Origin: an uncultured Eubacteriales bacterium
Lineage (GTDB): Bacteria; Bacillota; Clostridia; Christensenellales; CAG-138
Direction: 5' to 3'
Assembly (NCBI GenBank): GCA_900542615.1
Contig: UQOG01000005.1
Location: forward strand, 1 to 53,369
Length of the DNA: 53,369 bases
Each line of letters begins with the position of its first letter. The first letter of the stretch is position 1. Positions 18,034 to 26,870 of the stretch are shown one piece after another. The notes below the pieces were generated by a model. The model was not told where the DNA came from and ran no database searches. It saw nothing but the letters and a program-made list of their open reading frames with translations. The translations under genes were made by a program, and so were the position numbers.

Positions 18034-21000
18034 TCAATAGCCCAAGAACGTCCAGGTGGGCATCCATTCCAGGGCGTGGATGTAGGATGCCGGGGCCGGC
18101 GTACCGGAGAGCACCGGATAAAAGGCGCCAAACAGCACCACCGCCGCCCCCAGCCATGCCCACTTGACCCAGCCGGGCCAGCCCTTCTTTTCCTCGCCCC
18201 GCTTCACCAGGTACACGGTGCACAGGATGAGGAAGGGCACCGTGGCGAAAAAGTGATAGGCGAAGGTGCAGCGGGTCACCAAGACCCAGGGCAGGTAGTT
18301 GGCACATACCCCGGCGAGCAGCACGAACATACCTTTTTCATACCGGATCCGCTTCATCAGCAGCCGGATGGCCAGCCCGGCGCCCCCCAGGGAGCATAGC
18401 CACCAAACCGCCGGATTCCCGAAGGCGGAGATGGTGGCGGCATAGTTGGCGGGCATCCCGTCATAGCCCACATAATACCAAACCGGCCGGATGTCCAGCG
18501 GCCATTGCCACCAGGGGGACTCATAGGGATGGGAAGCGGTCAGGGTGCTGTGGTAGTTGAACATAAACTCCTGCACCCCCCAGATCCCCTTCAGGTCATA
18601 CTGGGCCTCGGACCAGACGTAGGGTAGATAGGAGGCCAGATAGATGCTGGCGGGTACCAGGATATAGAACAAACAACACCACAACAGGGTGATGATGGCC
18701 TGCCGCCAGAACCGGGCCACCTGGGCCCGTTTTTTCACGTCCCGGCTCTGCTTATTCCGGCGGTATTCCAGATACCGCTGGGCCAAAGAGGTGAAGAAGA
18801 TTACCGCCAGGCCGCCCCCCGCGTAGATGCAGATCCACTTGCAGGCCACCCCCAGCCCGAAGAACACCCCTGCCCAGGCCAGGGGCTTCAGGGTGGCAAA
18901 CAGGCCGTCCGTGAAAAAGTTCATGGTGTAATACCTGTACATGAAGTAATACATGAGCAGGATAAAGAACACCCCATACACGTCGATGGTGGCGATGCGG
19001 GTCTGGGTATAGTGCATGAAGTCAAAGGCGAACAGCCCGGCGGCCAGCAGGGCATATTCGCTTTTGCCGAACAGCCGCTTGGCGAACAGATACAGGATGG
19101 GTACCATGCCGATGCCGAACAGGGTGCCCACGATCCGCCAGCCAAAGGCGTTCATCCCAAATACGGCAATGCCCGCCATAATGAAGATCTTCCCAAGAGG
19201 CGGGTGGGAGTTTTCATAGGGCGTCAGGCCGTGGAGGTGTTCGTAAGCGGTGCGGGCATGGTACAGCTCGTCGAAATACATGCCGTTTTTGCTGGAGGGA
19301 TACGCGGGCACCTGGTCCGGCTCATCGCACAGCAGCCCCGCATCGGGGGCGCCGTCCCCTGTGGCCTCCCAGCCCGTTATGGGGATGTAGTTCCCCGCCT
19401 GGTCGAAGCAGGCGATCTCGTTGAACCATACGGTCCCTTGCTGCACCTGGATCGTCAACGTTTTGGTCTGCCAGCCATCCCCGCCGATATCCACCCAGCG
19501 GAACATATCCCCGTTGTCCTCGGTATATTTCAGGGTGGAGCCGTCGTCCCCCGCAATGGAGATCGTCCCCGTATCCAGGCCCCCAAATACCCGTATGCAG
19601 GACAGCTGGGCCTCCTGCTCCAGCTCCAGCACCGCGCCCTGGCCGGCGCTGGCCTGCCATACGGTTTCCGGCGCTTGCGTGGTACCCAGATTGATGATGG
19701 CGATCACCCCATAAACCAAGGTCAGCGTCCCGCAAAGCAGCCGGTCCCTGGCGGTAAAGCGGCAGCTTTCCTCGGGCTTTTTCTTATTGGATAGGCTGGG
19801 CTGGATCTCCTCTGCCCGTCGGTCTCCCGCAAAGGCAGGCGAACGCCGTTTGCGCAGGAGCAGGTCCCAGCATACCCAAGCAAAATAAGCAAAGGTCAGC
19901 ACCGTGATCATGGAGCCTAAAACCGTGATACAGTCATATTCCGCCCCTCTAAGGGCCGTATCCTTTACCACCATAAAGGCCGCCAGGGAATTGAGCAGCA
20001 GCGAACAGGTAAAGCCCACATAGCACAGGAACAGCCGTCGGTCCTCATAGGCGATAAAGCTCACCATGAGCAGCAGCAGCACCGGGAATAGATAGCGTTC
20101 GTGCATATATTGCCCCAGGGTAAACAACCCCGCCAGCAAAAATGCAAGGCTCAGGGGCAAGCAGCCTTTTTCTTTCCGACCCCGAATATACATCCACAGG
20201 GCGGCCAGTACGCACAATACCATGCAGGCCGTACCCCATTGGCCGTAGGTAATGGAAAACAGGAAGGGGGCGTCCACCGGCTGCCAGTTGCCTCCCAACA
20301 GGGCGAAAAGATTGAAAGCTTCGATGCTGGCATAGGGATAGCTGGTGGCGGTACCCAAAAGCTTTTCCAGGAACCAAGGCCCCTGGAAGGACAGCCCGAA
20401 GAACTCCACCTCCACCGTCCCCTGGCCCCCGCCAAAGGGCAGGCACAGCAGCAGGATGCTCCCCACCGCCAGGGCCACCGCCGCCAGGGTGCGCAAAGCC
20501 GCCTTTGCCCCCTGGTCGTGGATTTTAGCGAAATATACCCCGGCAAACAAGGGGCCTGCCATCAGGGCCTGGGGCTTAATGAGGATGGCGATCCCATAGG
20601 CCAACCCCGCCCATTCCAGGCGGTTTTCCGTCAGCAGCCATACCACCAACAGCAGCGCCAGCGTAAGCACCTGGTCGATTTGCCCCCAGCCCCCGGATAG
20701 GAAGGCCATGGCCGGGTTCAGGGCCACCAGGCCGCACAGCAGCAGCGAGATCCGCCGGGGCAGGCGCTTATCCGCCATGCGGAATACCACATATGCGGCC
20801 GCCAGGTCGCATAAAATCACGGGCATCTTGGTCAGCAGCACATGGCCGTTGCCGCCATAGCTTAGGCCCAACAGCTTTGCGATACCGCCGGTGAGCCACA
20901 GCACATACATATACCCCGGCGGGTAATCCGCAAAGAACCCGCTCGTATAAAAGGCGCCCGGCCCCCCTTCCGCCATGGCATTTCCCCAGGCGAGGAAGCA

Positions 21001-21825
21001 GCCCATATCCGTGGAATGGCCGTAAAAGACCAGGGACAGCGCAAGCCGCAGCACAAAAGCCCCAGCCAATATGGCCGCCAGCTTGGGCCACGGGCTGGGC
21101 TTGGGTTGGGGATCCTCAGGCTGCTTGAGCCGGATCCATCGTATATACAGCCACAGCCCTGCAACGGCGCAGGCGACCGTGACCAGCAACATGGCGCCGC
21201 TGTGCAATTCGTTTACATTATGGGTTGCTTCCGAGGATTGGGATGTGGGGGCCTGGCCAAAGTCCGCGGCTACCGTCCCAACGGGCAGGCTGTCCAGCTG
21301 GACCACCTCCACGTTGCGGAACCAGGCCGTGCCGCTACAAAGGGCACCATAGCCCCCCAGCCGGATGCAGATGGCCATTTCCTTTTGATCGGCGCCGGTC
21401 TTGCCCACCAGCTCCACCTGCTGCCAGCCATTGCTGGTGCCTACCACGGGTTCTGAGGCCGCCAACGAGCCCACTACGGATACGTTGGCCCCGCCCCCGC
21501 CGGATACGTCCTGGGTATGCAGCTCGCAGGAAATGCGATAGTAGCTGTTTTCCGCAACCGGGATGGTTTGGCACAGCCGCACGTCGTTCTCCTCCGGCGC
21601 CGCGATCTGAACGCAAGGCGCACCGTTCTCATCGGTGAGCCGCTGGATGCGATAGGCGTCCTCTCCTGTGATCCACGCCTCGGCATACCAATCCAGAGGA
21701 AGCCCATCCGCAATGCCGATCTGCTCAAAATCGCCGTTGGACAACGTCACCGGCGTATCCGCCAGGGCGGATGCAGGCAGAAGCAGCAGCGCGCAGGCAA
21801 GAAGTAAAGCCTTAAACTTATGCAT
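18034..21825 (-). CDS. Fusion of two GT-C glycosyltransferases (Gpi18-like and protein O-mannosyltransferase-like) with two beta-sandwich modules
   Basis: 1,263 residues. Residues 1-22 look like a signal peptide or first membrane segment (MHKFKALLLACALLLLPAS). Residues 23-185 form a carbohydrate-binding-like beta-sandwich. Residues from about 208 to 640 are a multi-pass GT-C unit with an Asp in GHSTDMGC (D273) and ADYPPGYMY (near 300), as in Gpi18-type mannosyltransferases. A basic cytoplasmic-looking stretch (RKRRSP...NKKKPEE) follows, then a discoidin-like loop domain, then a second GT-C unit of the PMT/GT39 type with the catalytic pair in YFDELYHA (D852, E853) and SHPPLGK, and a C-terminal membrane block. 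Such enzymes use polyprenyl-phosphate sugars at the outer face of the membrane. GAGGA is five bases before the ATG. It is inserted between yraN and comM. Confidence 0.85.
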   Translation of the reverse strand: MHKFKALLLACALLLLPASALADTPVTLSNGDFEQIGIADGLPLDWYAEAWITGEDAYRIQRLTDENGAPCVQIAAPEENDVRLCQTIPVAENSYYRISCELHTQDVSGGGGANVSVVGSLAASEPVVGTSNGWQQVELVGKTGADQKEMAICIRLGGYGALCSGTAWFRNVEVVQLDSLPVGTVAADFGQAPTSQSSEATHNVNELHSGAMLLVTVACAVAGLWLYIRWIRLKQPEDPQPKPSPWPKLAAILAGAFVLRLALSLVFYGHSTDMGCFLAWGNAMAEGGPGAFYTSGFFADYPPGYMYVLWLTGGIAKLLGLSYGGNGHVLLTKMPVILCDLAAAYVVFRMADKRLPRRISLLLCGLVALNPAMAFLSGGWGQIDQVLTLALLLVVWLLTENRLEWAGLAYGIAILIKPQALMAGPLFAGVYFAKIHDQGAKAALRTLAAVALAVGSILLLCLPFGGGQGTVEVEFFGLSFQGPWFLEKLLGTATSYPYASIEAFNLFALLGGNWQPVDAPFLFSITYGQWGTACMVLCVLAALWMYIRGRKEKGCLPLSLAFLLAGLFTLGQYMHERYLFPVLLLLMVSFIAYEDRRLFLCYVGFTCSLLLNSLAAFMVVKDTALRGAEYDCITVLGSMITVLTFAYFAWVCWDLLLRKRRSPAFAGDRRAEEIQPSLSNKKKPEESCRFTARDRLLCGTLTLVYGVIAIINLGTTQAPETVWQASAGQGAVLELEQEAQLSCIRVFGGLDTGTISIAGDDGSTLKYTEDNGDMFRWVDIGGDGWQTKTLTIQVQQGTVWFNEIACFDQAGNYIPITGWEATGDGAPDAGLLCDEPDQVPAYPSSKNGMYFDELYHARTAYEHLHGLTPYENSHPPLGKIFIMAGIAVFGMNAFGWRIVGTLFGIGMVPILYLFAKRLFGKSEYALLAAGLFAFDFMHYTQTRIATIDVYGVFFILLMYYFMYRYYTMNFFTDGLFATLKPLAWAGVFFGLGVACKWICIYAGGGLAVIFFTSLAQRYLEYRRNKQSRDVKKRAQVARFWRQAIITLLWCCLFYILVPASIYLASYLPYVWSEAQYDLKGIWGVQEFMFNYHSTLTASHPYESPWWQWPLDIRPVWYYVGYDGMPANYAATISAFGNPAVWWLCSLGGAGLAIRLLMKRIRYEKGMFVLLAGVCANYLPWVLVTRCTFAYHFFATVPFLILCTVYLVKRGEEKKGWPGWVKWAWLGAAVVLFGAFYPVLSGTPAPASYIHALEWMPTWTFLGY

Positions 21826-21865
21826 AAGTTCCTCGAAGCTTTCCATTTTTTCTATAGATATGATT

Positions 21866-21876
21866 ATTTTACCACA
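21866..21876 (-). promoter_or_regulatory. Possible extended -10 promoter of the glycosyltransferase-gtrA operon
   Basis: Minus strand TGTGG-TAAAAT, a TGn extended -10 with no clear -35, in the 117-base gap after yraN. Predicted start is near 21859, 34 bases before the ATG. Confidence 0.4.
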
Positions 21877-21942
21877 GTTGGCCGCATCCCACACGCCAAA
21901 TTAAAAAGTTTACGATTGGCAGCCCTTTTGCGCTGTCCGCCC

Positions 21943-22296
21943 CTATTCTGCTACGGAAAAGGCGTCACGAATCCATACAATGCTTCGGGTGTTCAGATCC
22001 ACCTCCAACACGTCAAGCCGGCAGGGCCCGGCATACTCCGTCTCCTGCAAATACGCCTGGGCCGCCCGGATGATCCGCCTCTGCTTAGCGGCGTCCACCG
22101 CCTCCCGGCCATAGCCCCAGGCCCGGCTACTTCTGGCCTTCACCTCCGCAAACACCAGGGTATCCTTCTCCATGGCCACCAGGTCGATCTCGCAGCCCTC
22201 CCTCCGGTAATTGCGCTGCAAGATCCGGCAGCCCTGCTCTTCCAAATAGAGGGCCGCCAGGTCTTCCCCCAGCCGGCCCTTATCATAGGTCTCCAT
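21943..22296 (-). CDS. YraN/UPF0102 family putative endonuclease
   Basis: 117 residues. Family members have a restriction-endonuclease-like fold; here the acidic core reads GCEIDLVAMEKDTLVFAEVK, matching the family's D-x-E-V-K pattern. Substrate and role are not established. The ATG overlaps the rnhB stop as TAATG, so translation is coupled. The neighbourhood rnhB-yraN-comM is the usual one, interrupted here by the glycosyltransferase operon. Confidence 0.9.
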   Translation of the reverse strand: METYDKGRLGEDLAALYLEEQGCRILQRNYRREGCEIDLVAMEKDTLVFAEVKARSSRAWGYGREAVDAAKQRRIIRAAQAYLQETEYAGPCRLDVLEVDLNTRSIVWIRDAFSVAE

Positions 22297-22937
22297 TACC
22301 GATCCTCCCAGACCTTGCCGATAAAGCTGCGCCGGTGCAGAGGGCAAGGCCCCAGCTGCCGGATGGCCGCCATATGCGCCGCCGTCCCGTAGCCCTTATG
22401 GGTTTCAAACCCATAGCCGGGATACAGGACCGCCTGCTGCCGCATATACCGGTCCCGCTCCACCTTGGCCAGGATGGAAGCCGCGCCGATGGCATAGCAC
22501 AGGGCGTCCCCGTGGACGACGGCCTCCTGCCGCACCGGGATGGCAAGGCCCTCTAGGGCGTCCACCAGCAATATGTCCGGCTTGACCTCTATGGCCTCAT
22601 AGGCCAGGGCAAAAGCCTCCCGGGTGGCCTGGAGGATGTTGATCTCATCGATCCGCTCCGGCCCCACCCAGCCTACCCCATAGGCCATGGCCTTTTCCCG
22701 GATCCTCTCATAGAGCCGCTCCCGCTTCCCTTCCGAAAGCTTTTTGGAATCGTCCACCCCTTCGATCAGGCAGCCGGGTGGCAGCAGCACCGCCGCCGCC
22801 ACCACCGGCCCCGCCAAGGGGCCCCGGCCCACCTCGTCCGCGCCCGCCACCAGCAGGCCCTGCTCCCAATAGCGCCGTTCCCGCACGGATAAGGCCAGGA
22901 GCCTGGCCTGCTCCTGCTCAGCAGTCCGCCTGGCCAT
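22296..22937 (-). CDS. rnhB: Ribonuclease HII
   Basis: Removes ribonucleotides embedded in DNA and RNA from hybrids. About 213 residues with the four acidic residues of the family: ADEVGRGPLAGPVV (Asp and Glu), VDDSKKLS, and VDALEG, plus AASILAKVERD. The start is uncertain: ATG codons occur at 22955, 22943 and 22937; the last has CAGG six bases upstream and is used here. The gene overlaps the end of rbgA by 20 bases and yraN by one, so all three are coupled. Confidence 0.95.
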   Translation of the reverse strand: MARRTAEQEQARLLALSVRERRYWEQGLLVAGADEVGRGPLAGPVVAAAVLLPPGCLIEGVDDSKKLSEGKRERLYERIREKAMAYGVGWVGPERIDEINILQATREAFALAYEAIEVKPDILLVDALEGLAIPVRQEAVVHGDALCYAIGAASILAKVERDRYMRQQAVLYPGYGFETHKGYGTAAHMAAIRQLGPCPLHRRSFIGKVWEDR

Positions 22938-23796
22938 CGGCATCCTGCCTTTCATAGCGGGGATCGTCCAGGGTGACCCGGCCGATCTTGCCGCCCCGGA
23001 ATTCATCCAGCACGATCCGGGCGGCCCGCTCCGTATCCAATACCCCGCCGGGCAGCAGGAAGCCCCGCCCCCTGCATACCCCCTCCAGCAGGGCCCCTGG
23101 CTCCATGCCGGGTTCCAGCTTTTTATACCGGGCTTGCAGCGCCTCCGGGCAAAGGCCCATCAGCTCCGCCAGCAATTGCCCCGCCAGCTGTTCTACGTCC
23201 ATGATGTCGTCCTTGATGGAGCCGATATAGGCCAAATGCCTGGCCAGCAGAGGGTCCGACAGCTTGGGCCACAGCAAGCCCGGGGTATCCATCAGTTCCA
23301 AATACGGGCTTACCTTCACCCATTGCTTGCCCTTGGTCACCCCGGGCCGGTCCCCCACCTGGGCCCGGTTGGAACCTGCCAGCCGGTTGATGAAGGTGGA
23401 TTTCCCCACGTTGGGGATCCCCGCCACCAGGATGCGCACGGTCTTTTTGACCCCCTTCTTTTCCAGCCGCTCCACCTCGTCCCGCACCGCTTCCTGCAGC
23501 AGCTCCACCGCCGCACCCTTCTTCTGGGAATTGGTGGCGGTCATGGATAGGGCCCGGAATCCCATCCCCTCGTATACCTTCAAGAACGCCCGGGTCGCTG
23601 CCGGGTCCGCCAGATCGCTTTTATTCAAAAGCACCACCCGCCGCTTGGCCGCAAACAGGCTGTCAAAGTCCGGATTCCGGGTGGCGATGGGCGCCCGGGC
23701 GTCCAGGATCTCCACCACCGCGTCGATCAGTTTCAGGTTCTCCGCCAGCATACGCCGGGCCTTGGCCATATGGCCGGGATACCATTGGATCTGCAT
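22918..23796 (-). CDS. rbgA: Ribosome biogenesis GTPase A
   Basis: Late 50S assembly factor (YlqF). The 292 residues show the circularly permuted GTPase order: G4 NKSD near residue 58, then G1 GIPNVGKS near 126, then G3 DTPG near 172. The N-terminal MQIQWYPGHMAKARR is characteristic, and the C-terminal RNA-binding region is present. It follows rplS by 160 bases with a terminator between them. Length is normal. Confidence 0.97.
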   Translation of the reverse strand: MQIQWYPGHMAKARRMLAENLKLIDAVVEILDARAPIATRNPDFDSLFAAKRRVVLLNKSDLADPAATRAFLKVYEGMGFRALSMTATNSQKKGAAVELLQEAVRDEVERLEKKGVKKTVRILVAGIPNVGKSTFINRLAGSNRAQVGDRPGVTKGKQWVKVSPYLELMDTPGLLWPKLSDPLLARHLAYIGSIKDDIMDVEQLAGQLLAELMGLCPEALQARYKKLEPGMEPGALLEGVCRGRGFLLPGGVLDTERAARIVLDEFRGGKIGRVTLDDPRYERQDADGQADC

Positions 23797-23820
23797 ACTC
23801 CCTCTCCTTTCCCATTTGTA

Positions 23821-23856
23821 TGAAGAAACCCCCTATGCGGCCATGCATCGGGGGTT
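23821..23856 (-). terminator. Terminator after rplS
   Basis: Minus strand AACCCCC (23856-23850) pairs with GGGGGTT (23833-23827), with a further ATGC/GCAT pairing inside the loop, followed by TCTTC. It lies about 100 bases after the rplS stop and just before the rbgA ribosome site, so some read-through would be needed to reach rbgA from the rplS promoter. Confidence 0.65.
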
Positions 23857-23956
23857 ACGGTTCCTTTGTGTTTGGGCCGGCATATGGTCTCGCGCCTTGG
23901 CGGAAGCCCCTGCCGGTCCTGGGCAGGCGCAGCATAGGCTGCCCTTCCCTTGGCAA

Positions 23957-24319
23957 TTATTTTTCCTTGTCTGCGGAGATCCGCTCCACCACCTTGGCGG
24001 CCTTGCCGACCCGATCCCGCAGGTAGTACAGCTTGGCCCGGCGAACCTTACCATGGCGCACCACTTCGATGCGGCCGATGCGGGGGCTGTTGTAGGGGAA
24101 GGTACGCTCCACGCCTACGCCATAGGATACCCGGCGCACGGTAAAGGTCTTACGGATGCCGCCGCCCTGCATCTTGATCACGATGCCTTCGAAGTTCTGC
24201 AAACGCTCCCGGGAGCCTTCCACAACCTTTACAAAGACCCGGACGGTGTCGCCCACTTCCAGCTTGGGCAGATCGGTACGCAGTTGTTCTTTTTCCAGTT
24301 CACGGATGATGTCGGACAT
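23957..24319 (-). CDS. rplS: 50S ribosomal protein L19
   Basis: Located at the interface of the two ribosomal subunits. 120 residues beginning MSDIIRELEKEQLRTDLPKL, with VGDTVRVFVKVVEGSRERLQ, FEGIVIKMQGGGIRKTFTVR and the C-terminal VRRAKLYYLRDRVGKAAKV, all conserved. It has its own strong promoter, separating it from trmD and the Ig-like lipoprotein upstream. Confidence 0.98.
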   Translation of the reverse strand: MSDIIRELEKEQLRTDLPKLEVGDTVRVFVKVVEGSRERLQNFEGIVIKMQGGGIRKTFTVRRVSYGVGVERTFPYNSPRIGRIEVVRHGKVRRAKLYYLRDRVGKAAKVVERISADKEK

Positions 24320-24391
24320 TTTTCTTTTTCTCCTCTCTCATAGACGTTCGTACCGCATCGCGGCATTGGACCGCCCGTTGTCACAAAGTGC

Positions 24392-24420
24392 ATTATAACA
24401 CGCCGGTCTGTCAAGTGCAA
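24392..24420 (-). promoter_or_regulatory. Sigma-A promoter of rplS
   Basis: Minus strand TTGCAC (24420-24415), 17-base spacer, perfect TATAAT (24397-24392). A TTGACA just inside the spacer is only 11 bases from the -10 and so is not the -35. Confidence 0.8.
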
Positions 24421-24503
24421 CTAGAATTTTGCCTGTTTTTCAGCATTTTATCCCGGCATCCCCGGCGTTTCCCATGGCTTGCCCCGCTGGGAAAGAACGG
24501 CAT

Positions 24504-25262
24504 TCACCGGATCGCAAAGGCGGCCCAATAGGTCTGGGTATCGTAGTCCCCCGTCTCCCGGAAGTCCATAAAGGTCTTGCGGATCCGGTAGGTCCCGGGG
24601 GAAAGGGACCCGTAAAGGAACGCCCACTGGACGTTCTCCTCCACGCTGGCCTCCATGGAGACCAGATACGCTTCCGCCGTCCAGCCCACGTCCCCTTCCA
24701 CCGCATAGGGCACCTGCTCCCATACCCCGTCCTGAAGCACCTCCAGGGTATAGTCGCTGCCGTATTGCAGCCTGCCGGTGGGATGGCCGCCGGATTGGGC
24801 GATCACCAGGGTCAAGCCTGTGGGCTGCACATCGACTGCGGACAGGGCGATGCCCCAATCCATGGCCCGGCCGTTGGCCAGCAGGCTTTCCACAAAGGCC
24901 AGGTCGATCTCCTGATCCGCCTCCATGCCCTTGGCATAGCGGCCTTCATATAGGATGGTATACCCATCCCCCATAAGGAAAATGGTCTCGAAGGGCTTCC
25001 CCTGATGGTCGAACCAGGTTAACCCATAGGTCCAGCCGGTGCCCTCCGCTGTTCCTGCGTCGCTGAATCCCATGGCGTTCAGGTTGTCGGCAATATATCG
25101 TATGGCCTCTGGATCCGTTACCTGAATGGTCTCGCCGGTGCTCCCATCGGTGATCTCCAGCATGGCCGCCTTCCCAATGGCGAATGCCTTGCCCCCTGTT
25201 GAACAGCCGGTGAGCAGCATAATCAGGGCCAGCAACCCTGTCAAAACAGCAGATTTGCCCAT
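24504..25262 (-). CDS. Lipoprotein with C-terminal Ig-like domain, unknown function
   Basis: 252 residues. The signal peptide MGKSAVLTGLLALIMLLTGC ends in a lipobox (Cys20). The first half of the mature protein has alternating beta-strands and may be a small sensor-like or inhibitor-like fold. The second half (about residues 140-252) resembles bacterial Ig-like domains, ending SLSPGTYRIRKTF and TYWAAFAI. GGAAGGA lies five bases before the ATG. It sits between trmD and rplS, normally adjacent genes, so it is a lineage-specific insertion. It starts 51 bases after trmD and may share its transcript. Confidence 0.75.
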   Translation of the reverse strand: MGKSAVLTGLLALIMLLTGCSTGGKAFAIGKAAMLEITDGSTGETIQVTDPEAIRYIADNLNAMGFSDAGTAEGTGWTYGLTWFDHQGKPFETIFLMGDGYTILYEGRYAKGMEADQEIDLAFVESLLANGRAMDWGIALSAVDVQPTGLTLVIAQSGGHPTGRLQYGSDYTLEVLQDGVWEQVPYAVEGDVGWTAEAYLVSMEASVEENVQWAFLYGSLSPGTYRIRKTFMDFRETGDYDTQTYWAAFAIR

Positions 25263-25313
25263 ACTATCCTTCCCTTTCCTGGAACCGGCGGCAAGGGCCC
25301 TATGGCAAGCAGG

Positions 25314-26051
25314 CTATTCCACCGGGTCCTCGCATGTTTCCAGGCTGTTCAGAAACGCCTGGTCCTTCTTATCCAGCGTCGTTTGCAAAAGCAACTCCGG
25401 CCTGCGTTTTTTGGTGATGGCCAGGGACATATCCCGCCGCCACCGGGCGATGTGGGCGTGGTTCCCGTTGAGCAGCACCGGCGGCACCGCCATGCCACGG
25501 TATTCCGCAGGACGGGTATATTGGGGATATTCCAGCAGCCCGTCTGAGAAGCTCTCCTCCTCCGCGGAATCCTGGCAGCCCAATACCCCCGGGATAAACC
25601 GGCTCACGCAGTCGATGAGCACCATGGCGGGCAGCTCTCCGCCGGTAAGCACATAGTCCCCGATGGACACCTCCATGTCCATTTGGGCCAGGGCCCGCTC
25701 GTCCACCCCTTCATAATGGCCGCACAACAGCACCAGCCATTCCTTTTTGCTCAGATCCCGGGCCATGGGTACCCCCAGGGTCTCCCCCCGGGGCAGCAGG
25801 GCGATGCGCAGGGCCTGGTGGTTTGGGTCCACCTGGTCCAGGCAATCCCATATGGGCTGGGCCATCATCACCATACCCGCCCCGCCCCCAAAGGGATAAT
25901 CGTCCGCGTTATGGTGCTTGTTGGCGGACCAATCCCGGATGTTGTGCAGGTGAAATTCCAATATGCCCCCCTGGGCCGCCCGGCCCAACATGCTGCTGCC
26001 CAGCACCCCCTGGAACATCTCCGGGAACAGGGTCAGCACGTCAATCCGCAA
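25314..26051 (-). CDS. trmD: tRNA (guanine(37)-N1)-methyltransferase
   Basis: Essential SPOUT enzyme that methylates G37 and guards against frameshifting. 245 residues: MRIDVLTLFPEMF, NADDYPFGGGAGMVM, LLCGHYEGVDERAL, and the knot loop SIGDYVLTGGELPAMVLID are all conserved. The start is TTG at 26051, inside the end of rimM (11-base overlap), with AGGAGGT eight bases upstream; the next residues match the family N-terminus exactly, so TTG is the likely start. The weak start and overlap suggest coupled, moderate translation. Confidence 0.96.
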   Translation of the reverse strand: MRIDVLTLFPEMFQGVLGSSMLGRAAQGGILEFHLHNIRDWSANKHHNADDYPFGGGAGMVMMAQPIWDCLDQVDPNHQALRIALLPRGETLGVPMARDLSKKEWLVLLCGHYEGVDERALAQMDMEVSIGDYVLTGGELPAMVLIDCVSRFIPGVLGCQDSAEEESFSDGLLEYPQYTRPAEYRGMAVPPVLLNGNHAHIARWRRDMSLAITKKRRPELLLQTTLDKKDQAFLNSLETCEDPVE

Positions 26052-26559
26052 ACAGGCCCACCTCCTCCAGCACCGCCGCGTCTAGCACGATGCGCTTATG
26101 CGCCACATCCACCAGGGTCAGCAGCTTCTTGAGGGCCGGCACCAGCAGCTGCCGCTCCCCCTCGATCACATAGACGTCGTTGGCGCCGGTCTCCAGCACC
26201 TCCTGGAGCACCCCCAGGGGCTTACCTTGGCTATCCTCCACCCGGCAGCCGATCATGTCCGCCACGAAATACCGGCCCGGCGGCAGCTTCACCGCATGGG
26301 CCCGGTCCACGCACACGTACAGGTTTCGTAGCCCCTCCGCCTCCTCCCGGGTATGGGCGCAGGATAGTTGCAGGATCACTCCGTCCTGCTGGGGACTGGC
26401 CGCCTGGACCTCGATGGGCACATAGGCGCCGTCCCGCTCCAAAAAGCAGCTTTTTAGCCGGCGGAACCGGCTCAGATCCTCCGTAAGGGGCAAAAGCTTG
26501 ACCGCGCCCCGCACCCCGTGGGGCCGCAGGATCATACCCACCCGCAAATATCCTTCCAT
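26041..26559 (-). CDS. rimM: Ribosome maturation factor RimM
   Basis: Helps assemble the 30S head. 172 residues: N-terminal RimM beta-barrel (LRVGMILRPHGVRGAVKLLPLT) and C-terminal PRC barrel (GANDVYVIEGERQLLVPAL). GGAGG lies six bases before the ATG. The end overlaps trmD. Upstream, a terminator-like hairpin separates it from khpA. Confidence 0.95.
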   Translation of the reverse strand: MEGYLRVGMILRPHGVRGAVKLLPLTEDLSRFRRLKSCFLERDGAYVPIEVQAASPQQDGVILQLSCAHTREEAEGLRNLYVCVDRAHAVKLPPGRYFVADMIGCRVEDSQGKPLGVLQEVLETGANDVYVIEGERQLLVPALKKLLTLVDVAHKRIVLDAAVLEEVGLFAD

Positions 26560-26574
26560 TTCACACCTCCGGGC

Positions 26575-26605
26575 AAAAAAGCGGCGGGCCGCCTGGGCCT
26601 GCCGC
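26575..26605 (-). terminator. Terminator-like hairpin between khpA and rimM
   Basis: Minus strand GCGGC-A-GGCC, loop CAGGC, GGCC-C-GCCGC, followed by TTTTTT. It lies after the khpA stop and just before the rimM ribosome site, so it may reduce rimM-trmD expression relative to rpsP-khpA. Confidence 0.7.
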
Positions 26606-26617
26606 CTGCTCGTTCGA

Positions 26618-26848
26618 TCAGCCGATGATCTCTACCACGTATTTCTTGTTTTCCCGCACGGATGCTGCGCGCACCACGGTGCGGATGGCTTTTGCGATGC
26701 GGCCTTGCTTGCCGATGACCTTTCCCATATCCTCCGGGGCTACCCGAAGCTCGATCACCGTGGAGGTTTCGCCTTCCTTGACCTCCACCTGCACCTGGTC
26801 CGGCTTATCCACCAGGTTTACCGCGATGTATTTTACCAGGTCTCCCAT
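26618..26848 (-). CDS. khpA: KH-domain RNA-binding protein KhpA
   Basis: 76 residues forming a single KH domain with the GxxG loop in MGKVIGKQGRIAKAIRTVV. KhpA (YlqC) binds RNA, often with KhpB, and affects cell division and length in some Firmicutes. It sits between rpsP and rimM, its usual place, 22 bases after rpsP. Confidence 0.93.
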   Translation of the reverse strand: MGDLVKYIAVNLVDKPDQVQVEVKEGETSTVIELRVAPEDMGKVIGKQGRIAKAIRTVVRAASVRENKKYVVEIIG

Positions 26849-26870
26849 GGCTCGTCCCTTTTTTTCAGCT

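Noticed and set aside
24403..24414. TTGACA upstream of rplS as the -35
   Set aside because: It is only 11 bases from TATAAT; TTGCAC with a 17-base spacer fits instead.
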